Origin: a virus
Length of the DNA: 64,000 nt
IMG/VR virus record: IMGVR_UViG_3300041964_000082
Span: 1 to 64,000 of that record
Reading direction: 5' to 3' (one strand)
A program made the translations under genes and the position numbers. Under the pieces are notes generated by a model. The model had not been told where the DNA came from. It saw nothing but the letters and a program-made list of their open reading frames with translations, and searched no databases. Shown here piece after piece: positions 27,615-37,085 of the stretch. How positions within the stretch are numbered: position 1 is the first letter of the stretch; the number at the start of each line of letters is the position of its first letter.

Positions 27615-29654
27615 TTATTTCTCAGACCAGTCATCGCAGACGATAGAGCTGGCCTTAAACGGGTCTTCAACAACTGGAATCACTTGGACAAACATCGCTA
27701 AGCACCCCTGCATGGCAAGCCAAACTGCATGAGCAGCAGCGTCGGCGTGTTCTGCTTTGCAAGTGCAATCAAGCTCGTCGTGGCAAATATTGACGAGCTG
27801 CAAATCCCATTCAGGATGCTTGGCGGCTTCGGTGCGGATAACGTGCATCGCTGCCTTCACCGCATCGGCTTCGACCATCATCCAAGCGGCCATCACTGCA
27901 TCGGTGGGCTTGGCAGACTTGGCAATATAGGGTTTGCCGTCGCGTCCTGTTTTGGGGTTCTCCCAGACAGGAAGCCACACGCGCCGACCACTAACGCCCG
28001 TTGCCCAGGTGTAGGAAAGTGATACGCCGGAGTGACGGACTTGATTGGTTTTCAGATGCCGCTTGACGCGATCGTGATAGGCACGAATACCAGGGAAAGA
28101 TTCACCCAGCAAGGCAACAATGCTTTCGGCAAACTCGATCGAGTTCTCGAAGCCACCAACCCGGATCGTCTCGCTGGTTTTGGATGCGCCTGCACCATTT
28201 AGCCAGCCGTAAAAGACGTTCTTTGAGACGTTTCTAAGCGAGGTAGCAAGAACCGCGTCCGGTGTTTTGCGACCGTTTTCGTCTTCCTGCTTGCGAATCT
28301 TGCTGATCTGCTCTCGTGTCCAATTTCTTGCCACAGTTGGCAGCGTGGACAGCCGCGAGGCGACGATCGCGTGAACGTCTACGTTGTCGATGTAGCTGGC
28401 GATAAACAGTTCATCGCCTGTAGTCTGGGCAGCGATGCGGGCATGAGCTGCGCTGAGGTCAACGACTAGCAGCTTGTAGCCGACAGGCGGGCGGAACGCC
28501 GATCGCACTTTGGGCAAGTTCAGCGCTGCCAGTTCAGGGCAAGCCTTTGTCGGGTTTGGCGGATTTTGCAGGTTACAAGACGGGATACCATTGCCGCCGC
28601 CGCTTGTGCTGCGTCCGCGCCCCTGCTTTGCCTGCTGTCGATAGCCACCGCGCACCGCGCCATCTCGATAGGCCCGCTTCATGTTGTGGAGGTAGTCGAG
28701 GTATGCGCCGATCGATCGACCCGCCAACAGCGATGAAATCTCAGGGCGATCGCGGTAAGGGTTCAGCGCTGATTTGTCAGATTTGCTGACTTCAATCCCC
28801 AGCTTTTGCTTGATCGCGGCTGGTAGTTTGGCGTGGTCGTCCACCGATAGGTCAGGAAAAGCAGGCGGCGAACGGCTCCAGTAATGCGGCTGCTGCTGTT
28901 CGTACTCTGCGGTGATGGCATCGAGAATCTGGCGATCGACTGGGAAGCCACCGATCGTCATTTCAGCGAATGCAGGCAGGGCATTAAACTCGATGCTGGC
29001 GCTGAGGTTCATGCCTGCTAAGTCAACTTCTGCCGCTAGCTTGCGCCAAATGGGAACAGCACGCGCACATCATTTGCGGCGTAGTTGATTTGCTCATTGC
29101 TGAGCGGCCATCCCCAGTCCGATCGCTGCTGCTCTTTGTCGATCGAGATGCCAAGCCGTTCACCTACTGCTTTTAGCGAGTGCCTGTAGGCTTCGATGCC
29201 AGCCCACAAAAGCTGACTGAGCAGCATCGTATCGGCGCAGCGCCAAGCCTTGATGCCGTACTTGTGCCCTAACCAGCACAGCTCAAATAGACCGTTGTGC
29301 ATCACCGTCCAGATGGCGGGCGATTCCACTGTGGTCTTGAGCGTGTCAAAGAATCCCAGTCTGGTGAGGCGATCGTGGTTGGCGCTGCGATCGTCGTCCC
29401 ATCCACCCAAGTCAGCCACTAGGACACTGCCAGACTTCAGACCTATCTGAACGGTGCGGATATGACCCAGCCAAGGGGTCTAGCGGGTCGTTCTCGCCTT
29501 TGCCGTAGGTTTCTAGGTCAAGGGCGAATGAGGTCTGCTCCTGCCAAGTGAGGATGAACCGTTTGATTTGCTCGTCGGTGGCAGTAGAGGACAGAACGAT
29601 CCCAGGATCGATCGCGGTGAGGTTGGCAAATAGTGAGGGTTGATTAGTGAGCAT
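27615..29654 (-). CDS. Family A DNA polymerase with 3'-5' exonuclease
   Basis: About 680 residues rejoined over breaks near 29415 and 29020. The exonuclease domain has FALDLETYG (Exo I), MHNGLFELCWLG with DTMLLSQLL (Exo II) and SNEQINYAANDV (Exo III). The polymerase domain has motif A (VVDLSAAHARIAAQTTGDEL), motif B (RNVSKNVFYGWLNGAGASKT) and motif C (ICHDEL). No 5' nuclease domain is present, as in many phage enzymes. It would replicate the phage genome. The proposed start ATG 29654 has GGGAG upstream, but the frame is open through it from the helicase (see findings). Confidence 0.8.
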
Positions 29655-29657
29655 TTT

Positions 29658-32600
29658 CAACGGCTCCCAAGGGTTGCATTTCAATTCGCTGATTTTGTGC
29701 CGCTCTGCTTCCGTCAGTCGTCCCCAAATGCGCTGCTTACTGTCTGGGGTCAAGCTTGTGAACATCTCCCAGCTGAGCAGGTCTTGCACGAATGCCGGAT
29801 CGTTGGTTTCGGCTGCTTCCTTGAGAAGCTTGGCGGCATCTGCGATCGAGTCGTCGTCAAACTCAACTGCGATCGGCTCTACTTCGGTAATGTCTGCCCA
29901 CTGGTTTAGTCCCAAGTGAAGCCGCGTTGTGTCACCCAACTCGATGCGTTCAATCTGCCGTTGTTGTCCTCGCCATTGAACGCGATCGCCTGTTTTATAG
30001 GTGATGCCATCGTGTTCTGTCTGAGCTGTGCTTTCTACACCGACTCGCTTACCCATTGGTGAAGCGTCTTTGCGGTAGTTAGCGAATCCACCTTTAACCA
30101 CTACTGGAGATTCAACACAGACCCCCCCCCTCTGCGCGTGTCGAAAATGTGATGAATCTTCCACAACCTTGACCACGACAGGGTTTGAGTCGTTTTGAGA
30201 TTGATCACAACCGTCGAAAAAGTTCGACACACAATCAAGTGTGTGATCTACTTTTTCGACACCGTGTGATGAACTTAAATCCTCTCCCTGTATGGGTTCT
30301 AGAGATTGATCACACTTTAGGGTTTTTGGCATAGGGGGGGGTGTGTGATCATCTTGTGTTGGAATTAAGTACAAGCAAACGCGCTTATCTTTTTCCCAAC
30401 GGTTTGTAGATACAAGCCCTTCCTGCACCAACGCTTTTAGAGGTCGTGAGAGCGATCGATCGTTATCGTTTAGCCCAACTGCTTCTTTCAACCATCGGGC
30501 GCTCATGCCGTTGGGGTGGTGCGGTTGATTGACTCGAATCGCTTCGAGGATTTTGGCTTTCAAATGCTTCTCTTCGGCAGAAACACCCGACTCGCTATGG
30601 CAGACCCAATGGAAGCGGGGAAATCGTCGTCTATCAGTTCGATCGAAAAGCAGCCGTTGCAACTGCGTCCGGCCATCTTGATTTGTCTGGCGCGATCGGT
30701 TGGGTCTTGAGTGACACGCAACAACGTGTGTATATTGTCGCAAGCGCCAATTAAGGCGCTATTCCCTGCAATCTTTTCCAGGTTTCCTGCTTCTTTGTTT
30801 TTGTTGAAGTGATGGATCAAGTAACCCGACACTTTCAACATTGAGAGTCTGGATTGAAGGTCGTAGACAGGGGCAGCAAACGCCTGTGAATTTTCATCGC
30901 ACCCCGTCGATTTGCTCGCCATTCGTAAGGAGTCGATCATCACAATGTCGGCGCGATGTTCAACAATCCACTGCTCTAGCGTGTCGAGGTCATCGATCGA
31001 CCACTGTCGCTCAACCCGCAAGCTACCTGCTAAAAGCACCTCTGGGTCATAGAGAACATTTACGCAATCAAGGTTGTCTCGGATTTGCTCTTCGTTTTCC
31101 TCAAGCTGAACCAGCAACACACGCGCCTTGGTTGTTGGTGTCTGCCCTAAGAACGGCTTGCCAGTCAGCAGTGAAGCGACTTTTTCATACATCAGCGTCG
31201 ATTTACCGTCTTTGGCAAATCCAGCAAGCATCGTCAGCCCGACCTTAGGTGTAAATCGAGGAATGAGCCAGCGCGTACCTGATGACTCAAGATTTATGAG
31301 GTCTTGAAGGCTGTATGACGTTTTAGCGGTGTTGTGCCGCTTGCTGATTTCGGTCACAATGCGCCGAACAAGCGCCATAGGCACAGAAAATTTAGAAGAG
31401 ACACGGATCAGCGTTAGCTCTTTTTCAAGCGGGTCACTGTGCAATAGAGCGTCGGTAATCGCTAGCCGCAATTCGGCGTAGCCATTGTCCTGCGATACCG
31501 TGGACTCGATCGCCTGCTTCGTCGTCTTGGCAGCAGCAACCGGCGTTAGAACCTCTGTCAAAATTGGCTTCGAGATTTTAACGCCGGTCTGCTCTTGCAG
31601 CGTCGGCCAGAAAAATACGTCCAACTCTGGCTGATTGTGTTCACCGATCGATTGGGAAAACTCGCTAGCCGCATCCATGACGGCTTGCAACTTGGCATCG
31701 GTGAGCGGCAAGCCCTGCTCCTCGACTAGCTTTTGTGCTTCAAACCGCAGACCATGCACCCGCCCGTCGATGTGCGATCGCCAAGCGTCCATGCCGTTTG
31801 CGATCACAAATTCATCGGGGTCGAGTTTGTCGGCAGCACCGGGGCGCAGTAGGTTTTGATGCCTGCCGCTGCCAAGTGCTTGATTCCATCTCTAGTGCCT
31901 TTGTCACCGGCTCCATCCGGGTCAAGGCAGAATGTGACTGACTGCACCCGACGCTTGACTAAGGTTTCGATCTGGTCTTGAGACGGGTTAGCTGCCACCC
32001 ATGCCACAACGCGGCTATCGCCTCTGGCTTGCAGTAGAGCGGCATCGAATACGCCTTCGACGACTACCAGATCGCGATGATTGTCTGCCAGCGCCCGATC
32101 GAGGTAGAGGGGCGATCGCTTAGAGCGCAGCCACACCTCGTCGCCGGTTCCAGGGTTGCGCAGAGCAGTTGTTTTGGGCTTGCCTTGGGGCGGCGTTTTG
32201 GTGTGGTAGCGACCGTAGATTGTGAGCGGTCTGCCGTTTTCGTCTGCCCAAGGGATCGTGATATAGCCTTCAAGCGGGGCATAGTAGCCACCCTTTGGTG
32301 TGCCATGCTCATCACGATTCGATAGAGGATGCCGTTTTCCTCTAGATCTTCGATCGAGAACACTTGCAGCAGATGAGCAGCAGCGCGATCGGCAGATGGG
32401 AAAATGCCCAAGCCTAGATCTTCGATGTCTAGCGCTGTAAAGCCGCGCTCATCCGTCAGATAGGCGATCGCTTTTTTGCTCTCGCTCAGCAGCAGATTGT
32501 GGCAGTAGGTGGCGACAGTTTCCAGCAGGTTGCGCCGGTTATCAACCTTCTGCATCTGCATCTTTTGTTCTGGCGTCATTTCCCGCTCTGGGAATTCAAC

Positions 32601-32941
32601 CCCAGCGGTTTCGCCTAAGAATTTGGCAGCTTCAATAAAGCTTTGCCGCGTGGCGAACCGTTGCCGCCCATGACCTGGTGTAGGTATTGGATCGGTGTGC
32701 CGCCTACTTCACACTGAGGGCAGCGCCACATCAGCGAATCGGGATTCATATAGAACGATGTGCCGCTCTTAGAATCGTGCCAAGGGCACTTACCGCGCCA
32801 GCGTCCTTTCGATTTGTGCCAGTCATGCTGGAATAGACCTTCGTAGATCTGTTCAGGCTGTAAGCGGCTGTAGACGGCTTGCAGAAATGTGTCGATCGGA
32901 TTCATTACGCCGCCCTCCGTACTGCTTTGCTGTAAGCACAT
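29658..32941 (-). CDS. Primase-helicase, multi-domain, frameshifted
   Basis: One continuous protein when breaks near 32640, 32300, 31850 and 30610 are joined. Order: CHC2-type zinc ribbon (GKCPWHDSKSG, WRCPQCEVGG), primase core with DUF-like helical part, TOPRIM (VVVEGVFDAALL, FCLDPDGAGDKG), link LDPDEFVIANGMDAWRSHI, RecA-like ATPase (Walker A GFAKDGKSTL, Walker B DIVMIDSLRM), a winged helix (ARWLKEAVGLNDNDRSLSRP) and an acidic tail with a small barrel (ITYKTGDRVQWRGQQRQIER). It would lay primers and unwind DNA ahead of the adjacent polymerase. The C-terminal border is not defined. Confidence 0.7.
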
Positions 32942-33435
32942 CTTCCGTATTCACCGGTTAGTCGAAGCTCTGTCGGTCGCTGCACTTGTTGCAAAATCCA
33001 TTCGGCGTTGATCGTGTATGTTTCAACGTCGAGACGGTTAAGAACTCCTGCTTTGTATTCAGTAACGGGGTGTTTGTGGACAACCTCAAAGGCGTAAATA
33101 ATGCTGCCCTTGTGCTGAATGGCAACGTCAAAAATGATGTCCGGTCGATCGCCTGCTTTGACTAGCTGCTCAAAAGTTGGAACTGTACCCCAGTGCGTTT
33201 CATCCCAAGCGTGAACATAGCCACCCCATTCAACAGATTTAGAAACCGGATACTCCTCAAAGATCCCCCACGTAGGTTCTCCTCGATTTGTGCGCCAAGA
33301 GATATCACCGATGCGGGCGTAGGTGTCATTGTCTTTGTAGGCAGCTTCTCCGAGTTCTCGAAGCCACTGCGTTAGCGTTTGCTTGGCGAATTTGTGCTTG
33401 TAGCTTTCAACCGATCGATTTTCAGGAGTTGTCAT
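32905..33435 (-). CDS. Nuclease-like protein, possible PD-(D/E)xK fold
   Basis: 176 intact residues. SYKHKFAKQTLTQWLRELGE, then KAGDRPDIIFDVAIQHKGSI, IYAFEVVHKHPVTEYK and LDVETYTINAEWIL. The spacing of Asp in 'PDIIFDV' and Glu in 'AFEVVH' resembles the PD-(D/E)xK core seen in CoiA-like and replication-linked nucleases. This is pattern-based only. It overlaps the start of the primase gene, indicating co-translation. Confidence 0.45.
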   Translation of the reverse strand: MTTPENRSVESYKHKFAKQTLTQWLRELGEAAYKDNDTYARIGDISWRTNRGEPTWGIFEEYPVSKSVEWGGYVHAWDETHWGTVPTFEQLVKAGDRPDIIFDVAIQHKGSIIYAFEVVHKHPVTEYKAGVLNRLDVETYTINAEWILQQVQRPTELRLTGEYGRCAYSKAVRRAA

Positions 33436-33437
33436 GA

Positions 33438-34050
33438 CTAGGCGACCTCCTGTACTTGCTCGATCGAGTTCAGCCGACCGATTGGGCCCGTCTTCTGCAA
33501 AACTTCCCAGTTGTATCGGACGATCGCTTCTTCCAGCGTCTTGAACGACCCCAGCCGCTTCGTCTCACCGTTGGCTCGAAACTTGGCGACGTAAAATTCG
33601 CCCTCTTTCGAGATGCCCTTGTGCGCGATCGCTTCCCTCTGCGCGGCGGATGGTTCTGCACGTTCTCCGCATGGGTCACAACTCTGAGATTGCAGATCCA
33701 TCGGTTATCCAGCGTGTCGCCATTGCCATGATCGATCTGCTTGCCGCGTGTGCTAACGCCGTGCAGTTGAGCGATCTCTTCGTGCAGTCTGGGCGCTGTG
33801 TGGCGATCGACTCTGCGGCGGGCGTAGACAAGCTGTGATTTGTCTGGGCGCGTCCGGTTCACATCTGCGTAGTATTTCCGCCCTGCAGCTTGAGCGCGTC
33901 CTCTTGATGCACGATCGCCTCCAGTCCTTTCGACAGCGGCAGGCGGGCGATCGGGCGACCGCAGGTGCAGTATTCGGTTTTCTGGGCATTAGAGCGATCG
34001 ATTGTACCAACCGAATTTGGTACAGTTCTGTGTAAAGTTTGCATGACCAT
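33438..34050 (-). CDS. AP2/HNH homing endonuclease-like, frameshifted
   Basis: About 200 residues rejoined near 33875 and 33665. N-terminus with CTCG and SKGLEAIVHQEDALKLQG, then VYARRRVDR, the HNH_3 core KQIDHGNGDTLDNR with NLRVVTHAENVQN, and a C-terminal AP2 domain (GEFYVAKFRANGETKRLG, FKTLEEAIVRYNWEVL). HNH plus AP2 is a known free-standing homing endonuclease layout in phages. It lies between the annealing-protein-like gene and the nuclease-like gene of the replication operon. Confidence 0.7.
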
Positions 34051-34125
34051 TGTTTGCTTCTGTGTAGGCGTGGTCGGGGCGATCGCTGTCCGTGGAAAGT
34101 CAAGCGATCGCCTTTTGGTTTGGAT

Positions 34126-34890
34126 TTAGAACGGCGACTCTGATGGGTCGCTAGATACGTCAATGAGTTCTGCTGTCGTTGGGGCGTTGTAGATTTCGGG
34201 CTGCGAAGAATCGTCAGCGATTTCGCAGATTTCGTCGTAGCGATCGACCGTGATGTCGTAGAACGACTCAAAGCCCAAAACCCGATAGGCAGTCTACGCA
34301 CACCCTCTGCTGTGAACCCTGATTTCTTCGCGATCGCCCACAAGCGCTTGCCCTGCTTCTCGCTGATTACGGCAGGCTTGCCAGCTTCAAAAGCTGCTGC
34401 ACCCATTTGCGCGTTTGGGATTGTTTCGACCTCTGTCTCGTCGAGCATTCCTAGCCCGCACATTGACAGAGTGACGCGCCGCTTAGCCTTTAGAAATAGC
34501 TTTAAGGATGGCATTGGCTCTCGCTTCACCTTGCAGGCTTCCAAGCGCTACAGCGCCGATATCGCTGTCTTCTCGACCATGACGATCGCGAGCAGTTACG
34601 GTGACAACGACAAGACCATCCTCAAACTGAATCTCAGGCTTGGTGATAGAAATGTGATTGATTTTGCGTAGCTGGTCAGTCGCGCCTTTAAGTGCGTACA
34701 GGGTTAGCTTTCCATTTAGTTTCAAGTAGCTAAATGGCTGTGTTAGTGGGTTCAATCCGACCGATTCGCACACCTGCATGTAGTAGCTGATGCGTTCCGG
34801 TTCCGACAGTCTAGACAGGTCATTTTCAAGCAATACCTTTTCAATTGCTGCGGCTTTGTCGGTGTCGTGGCTAACAGTAATTGCGGTCAT
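34126..34890 (-). CDS. Phage recombination-type protein, SSB-like C-tip
   Basis: About 254 residues, rejoined near 34500 and 34285. VCESVGLNPLTQPFSYLKLN, KLTLYALKGATDQLRKI, DGLVVVTVTARDRHGREDSD, GSLQGEARANAILKA and KAKRRVTLSMCGLGMLDETE match a widespread phage family usually left as hypothetical or linked to RecT-type recombination. A linker region (QGKRLWAIAKKSGFTAEGV) precedes an acidic tail ending DPSESPF, like the tips of single-strand binding proteins that dock partners. A single-strand annealing role is plausible. Confidence 0.6.
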
Positions 34891-34920
34891 TATGTTTCTC
34901 CTGAGAAGTGAATTTTGAAC

Positions 34921-35058
34921 TTAGGCTGCGTCGTCGCCAGTTGGGGCTGTCACTCGATCGCCCCGCTGATGGTGTGGCAGAGGCGCGATCGCTGGGCGGT
35001 GCTGGCGTGGGATGCGATCGCGCAGCTTTCGGTGCTGATCTAGGCTGATTACTTTCAT
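34921..35058 (-). CDS. Small basic protein, 45 aa
   Basis: MKVISLDQHRKLRDRIPRQH and a His/Arg-rich middle ending TAPTGDDAA. It fills the gap between neighbouring operon genes but has a weak ribosome site. Doubtful but in the right place. Confidence 0.3.
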   Translation of the reverse strand: MKVISLDQHRKLRDRIPRQHRPAIAPLPHHQRGDRVTAPTGDDAA

Positions 35059-35109
35059 GGTGGTATGTGGTGAAGGTGTGCAGAGGGCGGCAGAACACCG
35101 CCCGCAAAT

Positions 35110-35322
35110 CTAGAACGGTGTGCCAACTCGATCGACCCTGCGAACGATCGCGCCGGGAATCTGTCGCCAAACTTCGAGGATTGTCTCTAGCGGCGAATCT
35201 TTGTGCATGAGGATGTCTGCAACCTGTGCCGTGCGATCGTCTGGATTCGGCCAGAACTCCACACGGAAGGCGATCGGATTGCGGCAACTGAGAGCGTTTA
35301 GAGAGGAGAGGTAGCGTGTCAT
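35110..35322 (-). CDS. Small protein next to methyltransferase, 70 aa
   Basis: The start ATG 35322 follows the methyltransferase stop without a gap. MTRYLSSLNALSCRNPIAFR, QVADILMHKDSPLETILEVW and the end RRVDRVGTPF suggest a compact alpha/beta domain. No family is recognised. Confidence 0.5.
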   Translation of the reverse strand: MTRYLSSLNALSCRNPIAFRVEFWPNPDDRTAQVADILMHKDSPLETILEVWRQIPGAIVRRVDRVGTPF

Positions 35323-36297
35323 CTATGCCACCTCCTGGGAGTGGAGTTGCAAAACTCGCTGGAGTGCGATCGCTGCTACTTGTGGGACTACTGAGTTGCC
35401 GAGTCCTTTAATGCGGTGTGTCCGATCGGGTATCCCATGAGCCACTCGCAAAACGCTGGATTCAGTTGCCCAAGGGTTTGATCGCCCGCTTCGTGGCGAA
35501 GATAGTCGATGATGTGTTTCTGTTTGTTGGAGTTCCAGCGCTCCTTTGACGCACAACCCCTGATCCCATCGTTGGCGTCCAGTGTCGGCATTAGCCCCAT
35601 TGCTTTCGCCTTCTTCGTGTTGCTGCTGCCGCCAAAAGGATTTCTCTGGCTGGTTAGCGTTGGCATTAGCTTCACAAATCTGGCTAGCGACACACTGCCA
35701 TCTACTCCGTTGTTGCTGATCTTGCGAGGCTTTCCACTCTTGAGCCAATAAATTTGTGTATTCTCGTTCAGAATTGCCCCCATTGTTCCGTCTGATGCGG
35801 TGACAGTTGGTAGCAACGATGAAGACTCTTTCGCGTAAATGAGGCGCACCCACTGACGCCGCTGAAATAGTCTGCCATTCCGCATCGTACCCGCCTTGGG
35901 AAAGCTCCCAGAGAACGGTTCCCATAATGCGACCTCGCTGTTTCCGAAGCATCTCTGCGACGTTTTCCAGTACGAGGTAACGGGGTCTGCACTCGCGAAC
36001 GATTCGCATGAGTTCAAAGAAGAGTCCAGACCGTTCACCTTCCAGTCCTCGCCCGTTGGGGTTGGCGCATGAAATGTCCTGACAGGGAAAACCTCCGGTG
36101 ATGAGATCGAAATCTCCAGGCTTAGCTGAGTAGGTTCTGATGTCGTCATGGATGGGGATTCCAGGGAAATTCTTAGCTAGAACCTTTTGGCAGTAGGGAT
36201 CGATTTCCACGAATTGCCGTGTCTCAATTCCTCCGACCATTTGAGCGGCAAGGGAAAAACCGCCAATACCTGAGAACAGATCAAGATGTTGCAGCAT
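35323..36297 (-). CDS. C5-cytosine DNA methyltransferase
   Basis: 324 intact residues with ordered motifs: DLFSGIGGFSLAAQMVGG (I, AdoMet binding), FVEIDPYCQKVLAKNFP (II), DLITGGFPCQDIS (IV, catalytic Cys), LVLENVAEML (VI), VGAPHLRERVFIVA (VIII) and RIKGLGNSVVPQVA (X). It methylates cytosine in DNA, probably to protect phage DNA or mimic host HIP1-site methylation; specificity cannot be read. A second gene lies inside it in another frame (35388-36149). Confidence 0.85.
   Translation of the reverse strand: MLQHLDLFSGIGGFSLAAQMVGGIETRQFVEIDPYCQKVLAKNFPGIPIHDDIRTYSAKPGDFDLITGGFPCQDISCANPNGRGLEGERSGLFFELMRIVRECRPRYLVLENVAEMLRKQRGRIMGTVLWELSQGGYDAEWQTISAASVGAPHLRERVFIVATNCHRIRRNNGGNSEREYTNLLAQEWKASQDQQQRSRWQCVASQICEANANANQPEKSFWRQQQHEEGESNGANADTGRQRWDQGLCVKGALELQQTETHHRLSSPRSGRSNPWATESSVLRVAHGIPDRTHRIKGLGNSVVPQVAAIALQRVLQLHSQEVA
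35388..36149 (-). CDS. Overlapping gene inside the methyltransferase
   Basis: A 253-codon ORF fully inside the methyltransferase gene in another frame. It resembles a phage protein family: SFPKAGTMRNGRLFQR, SSSLLPTVTASDG, LMPTLDANDGIRG and LGQLNPAFCEWLMGYPIGHT. That last motif is the shifted reading of the methyltransferase motif X region (RVAHGIPDRTHRIKGLGNS). I recall proteins with a 'LPTPTAxD ... LNPxxVEWLMGxPxGWT' layout beside or overlapping such methyltransferases. Function unknown. Confidence 0.55.
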   Translation of the reverse strand: MTTSEPTQLSLEISISSPEVFPVRTFHAPTPTGEDWKVNGLDSSLNSCESFASADPVTSYWKTSQRCFGNSEVALWEPFSGSFPKAGTMRNGRLFQRRQWVRLIYAKESSSLLPTVTASDGTMGAILNENTQIYWLKSGKPRKISNNGVDGSVSLARFVKLMPTLTSQRNPFGGSSNTKKAKAMGLMPTLDANDGIRGCASKERWNSNKQKHIIDYLRHEAGDQTLGQLNPAFCEWLMGYPIGHTALKDSATQ

Positions 36298-36466
36298 CGA
36301 TCGCCTCCTTCACCTGCTGAGTTGCTTCGCCCTCTGTTTTGCACTCCTCGCTTTCAAAGCGATCGGTATGGGCAACGTAGAGCGGGTAGGGGGCGAACCC
36401 CCCATCTGCATCTATGTTCTGTGTGGTGTGAATTTCGATCGTGTAGCCCTTGTAGGTGAGTGACAT
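36281..36466 (-). CDS. Small protein, 61 aa
   Basis: MSLTYKGYTIEIHTTQNIDA then PYPLYVAHTDRFESEECKTE, a small beta-rich fold followed by a helix. It overlaps the methyltransferase start by about 17 bases. Function unknown. Confidence 0.5.
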   Translation of the reverse strand: MSLTYKGYTIEIHTTQNIDADGGFAPYPLYVAHTDRFESEECKTEGEATQQVKEAIDAATS

Positions 36467-36685
36467 CTACGCCACCCCCTGCGCTGCTACAGGCTTGCCA
36501 GCGTCTTTCCATCCAGCGTTGTAAGCCCACTGATAGGACACGCCGATCGAGCGCTTGGTGCGTCCTGATGTGCGATCGTCTTTGCCCTGCTGATAGGCGC
36601 GATCGACTTGGTTCTGTAGATGAATGGCGCTGTGAGAAGTGTTGTACGAGGCGTTTACCTCATGCTCCAGCGGTTGACGTGCCAT
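36467..36685 (-). CDS. First gene of leftward early operon, 72 aa
   Basis: ATG 36685 begins MARQPLEHEVNASYNTSHSA, then QVDRAYQQGKDDRTSGRTKR and SYQWAYNAGWKDAGK. Basic and helical. It is the first gene after the divergent control region, and the stop abuts the next start. Possibly a small DNA-binding or early regulatory protein; no family is recognised. Confidence 0.5.
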   Translation of the reverse strand: MARQPLEHEVNASYNTSHSAIHLQNQVDRAYQQGKDDRTSGRTKRSIGVSYQWAYNAGWKDAGKPVAAQGVA

Positions 36686-36848
36686 AGTGTAGTTACCTCT
36701 GTTTGGGGTGCTCACCTGCTGCGTCGTGGAAAACTGGCGGGTGAGCTTTTGCTTTGTTACCCCTCTATTATGACGCGATACTAGTATCCTGTCAACAGCT
36801 AGACAGTATCGCGTTATCGTGCTATCTTGAGATGGTACGATAGGGGCT
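36686..36848. promoter_or_regulatory. Divergent control region with palindromic operators
   Basis: The 163 bases between the leftward early genes and the rightward repressor contain nested symmetry. CGCGATAC (36774-36781) mirrors GTATCGCG (36806-36813), GATACTAGTATC (36777-36788) is a perfect palindrome, and CTGTC/GACAG mirror inside. CTATC...GATAG follows up to the repressor start. This is the layout of a phage genetic switch bound by the repressor at 36849. Confidence 0.6.
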
Positions 36849-37085
36849 ATGAAGATGAGATGCAAACTACCTGAACTGATGAAGGCGCGAAACCTTGACC
36901 AGAAGACTCTTGCCGCTGAGACGGGCTTGAGTCCTACAACCGTAGGGAAGTTGTACCGCAGCCATTTCGATCGCATTGACAACCACACAGTTACAACGCT
37001 GTGCAAATATTTCGGATTGCGGACGCTTGATAGCTTGATCGAGTTGGTTTGGGAAAGTGGTGACACAGAAGGACGGCAAGCATGA
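36849..37085 (+). CDS. XRE/Cro-type repressor
   Basis: 78 residues with a helix-turn-helix of the Cro/CI group: KLPELMKARNLDQKTLAAET, GLSPTTVGKLYRSHFDRID, VTTLCKYFGLRTLDSLIEL. It is read away from the leftward operon, so it likely represses its own and that promoter. The stop overlaps the next start (ATGA). Confidence 0.7.
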   Translation: MKMRCKLPELMKARNLDQKTLAAETGLSPTTVGKLYRSHFDRIDNHTVTTLCKYFGLRTLDSLIELVWESGDTEGRQA

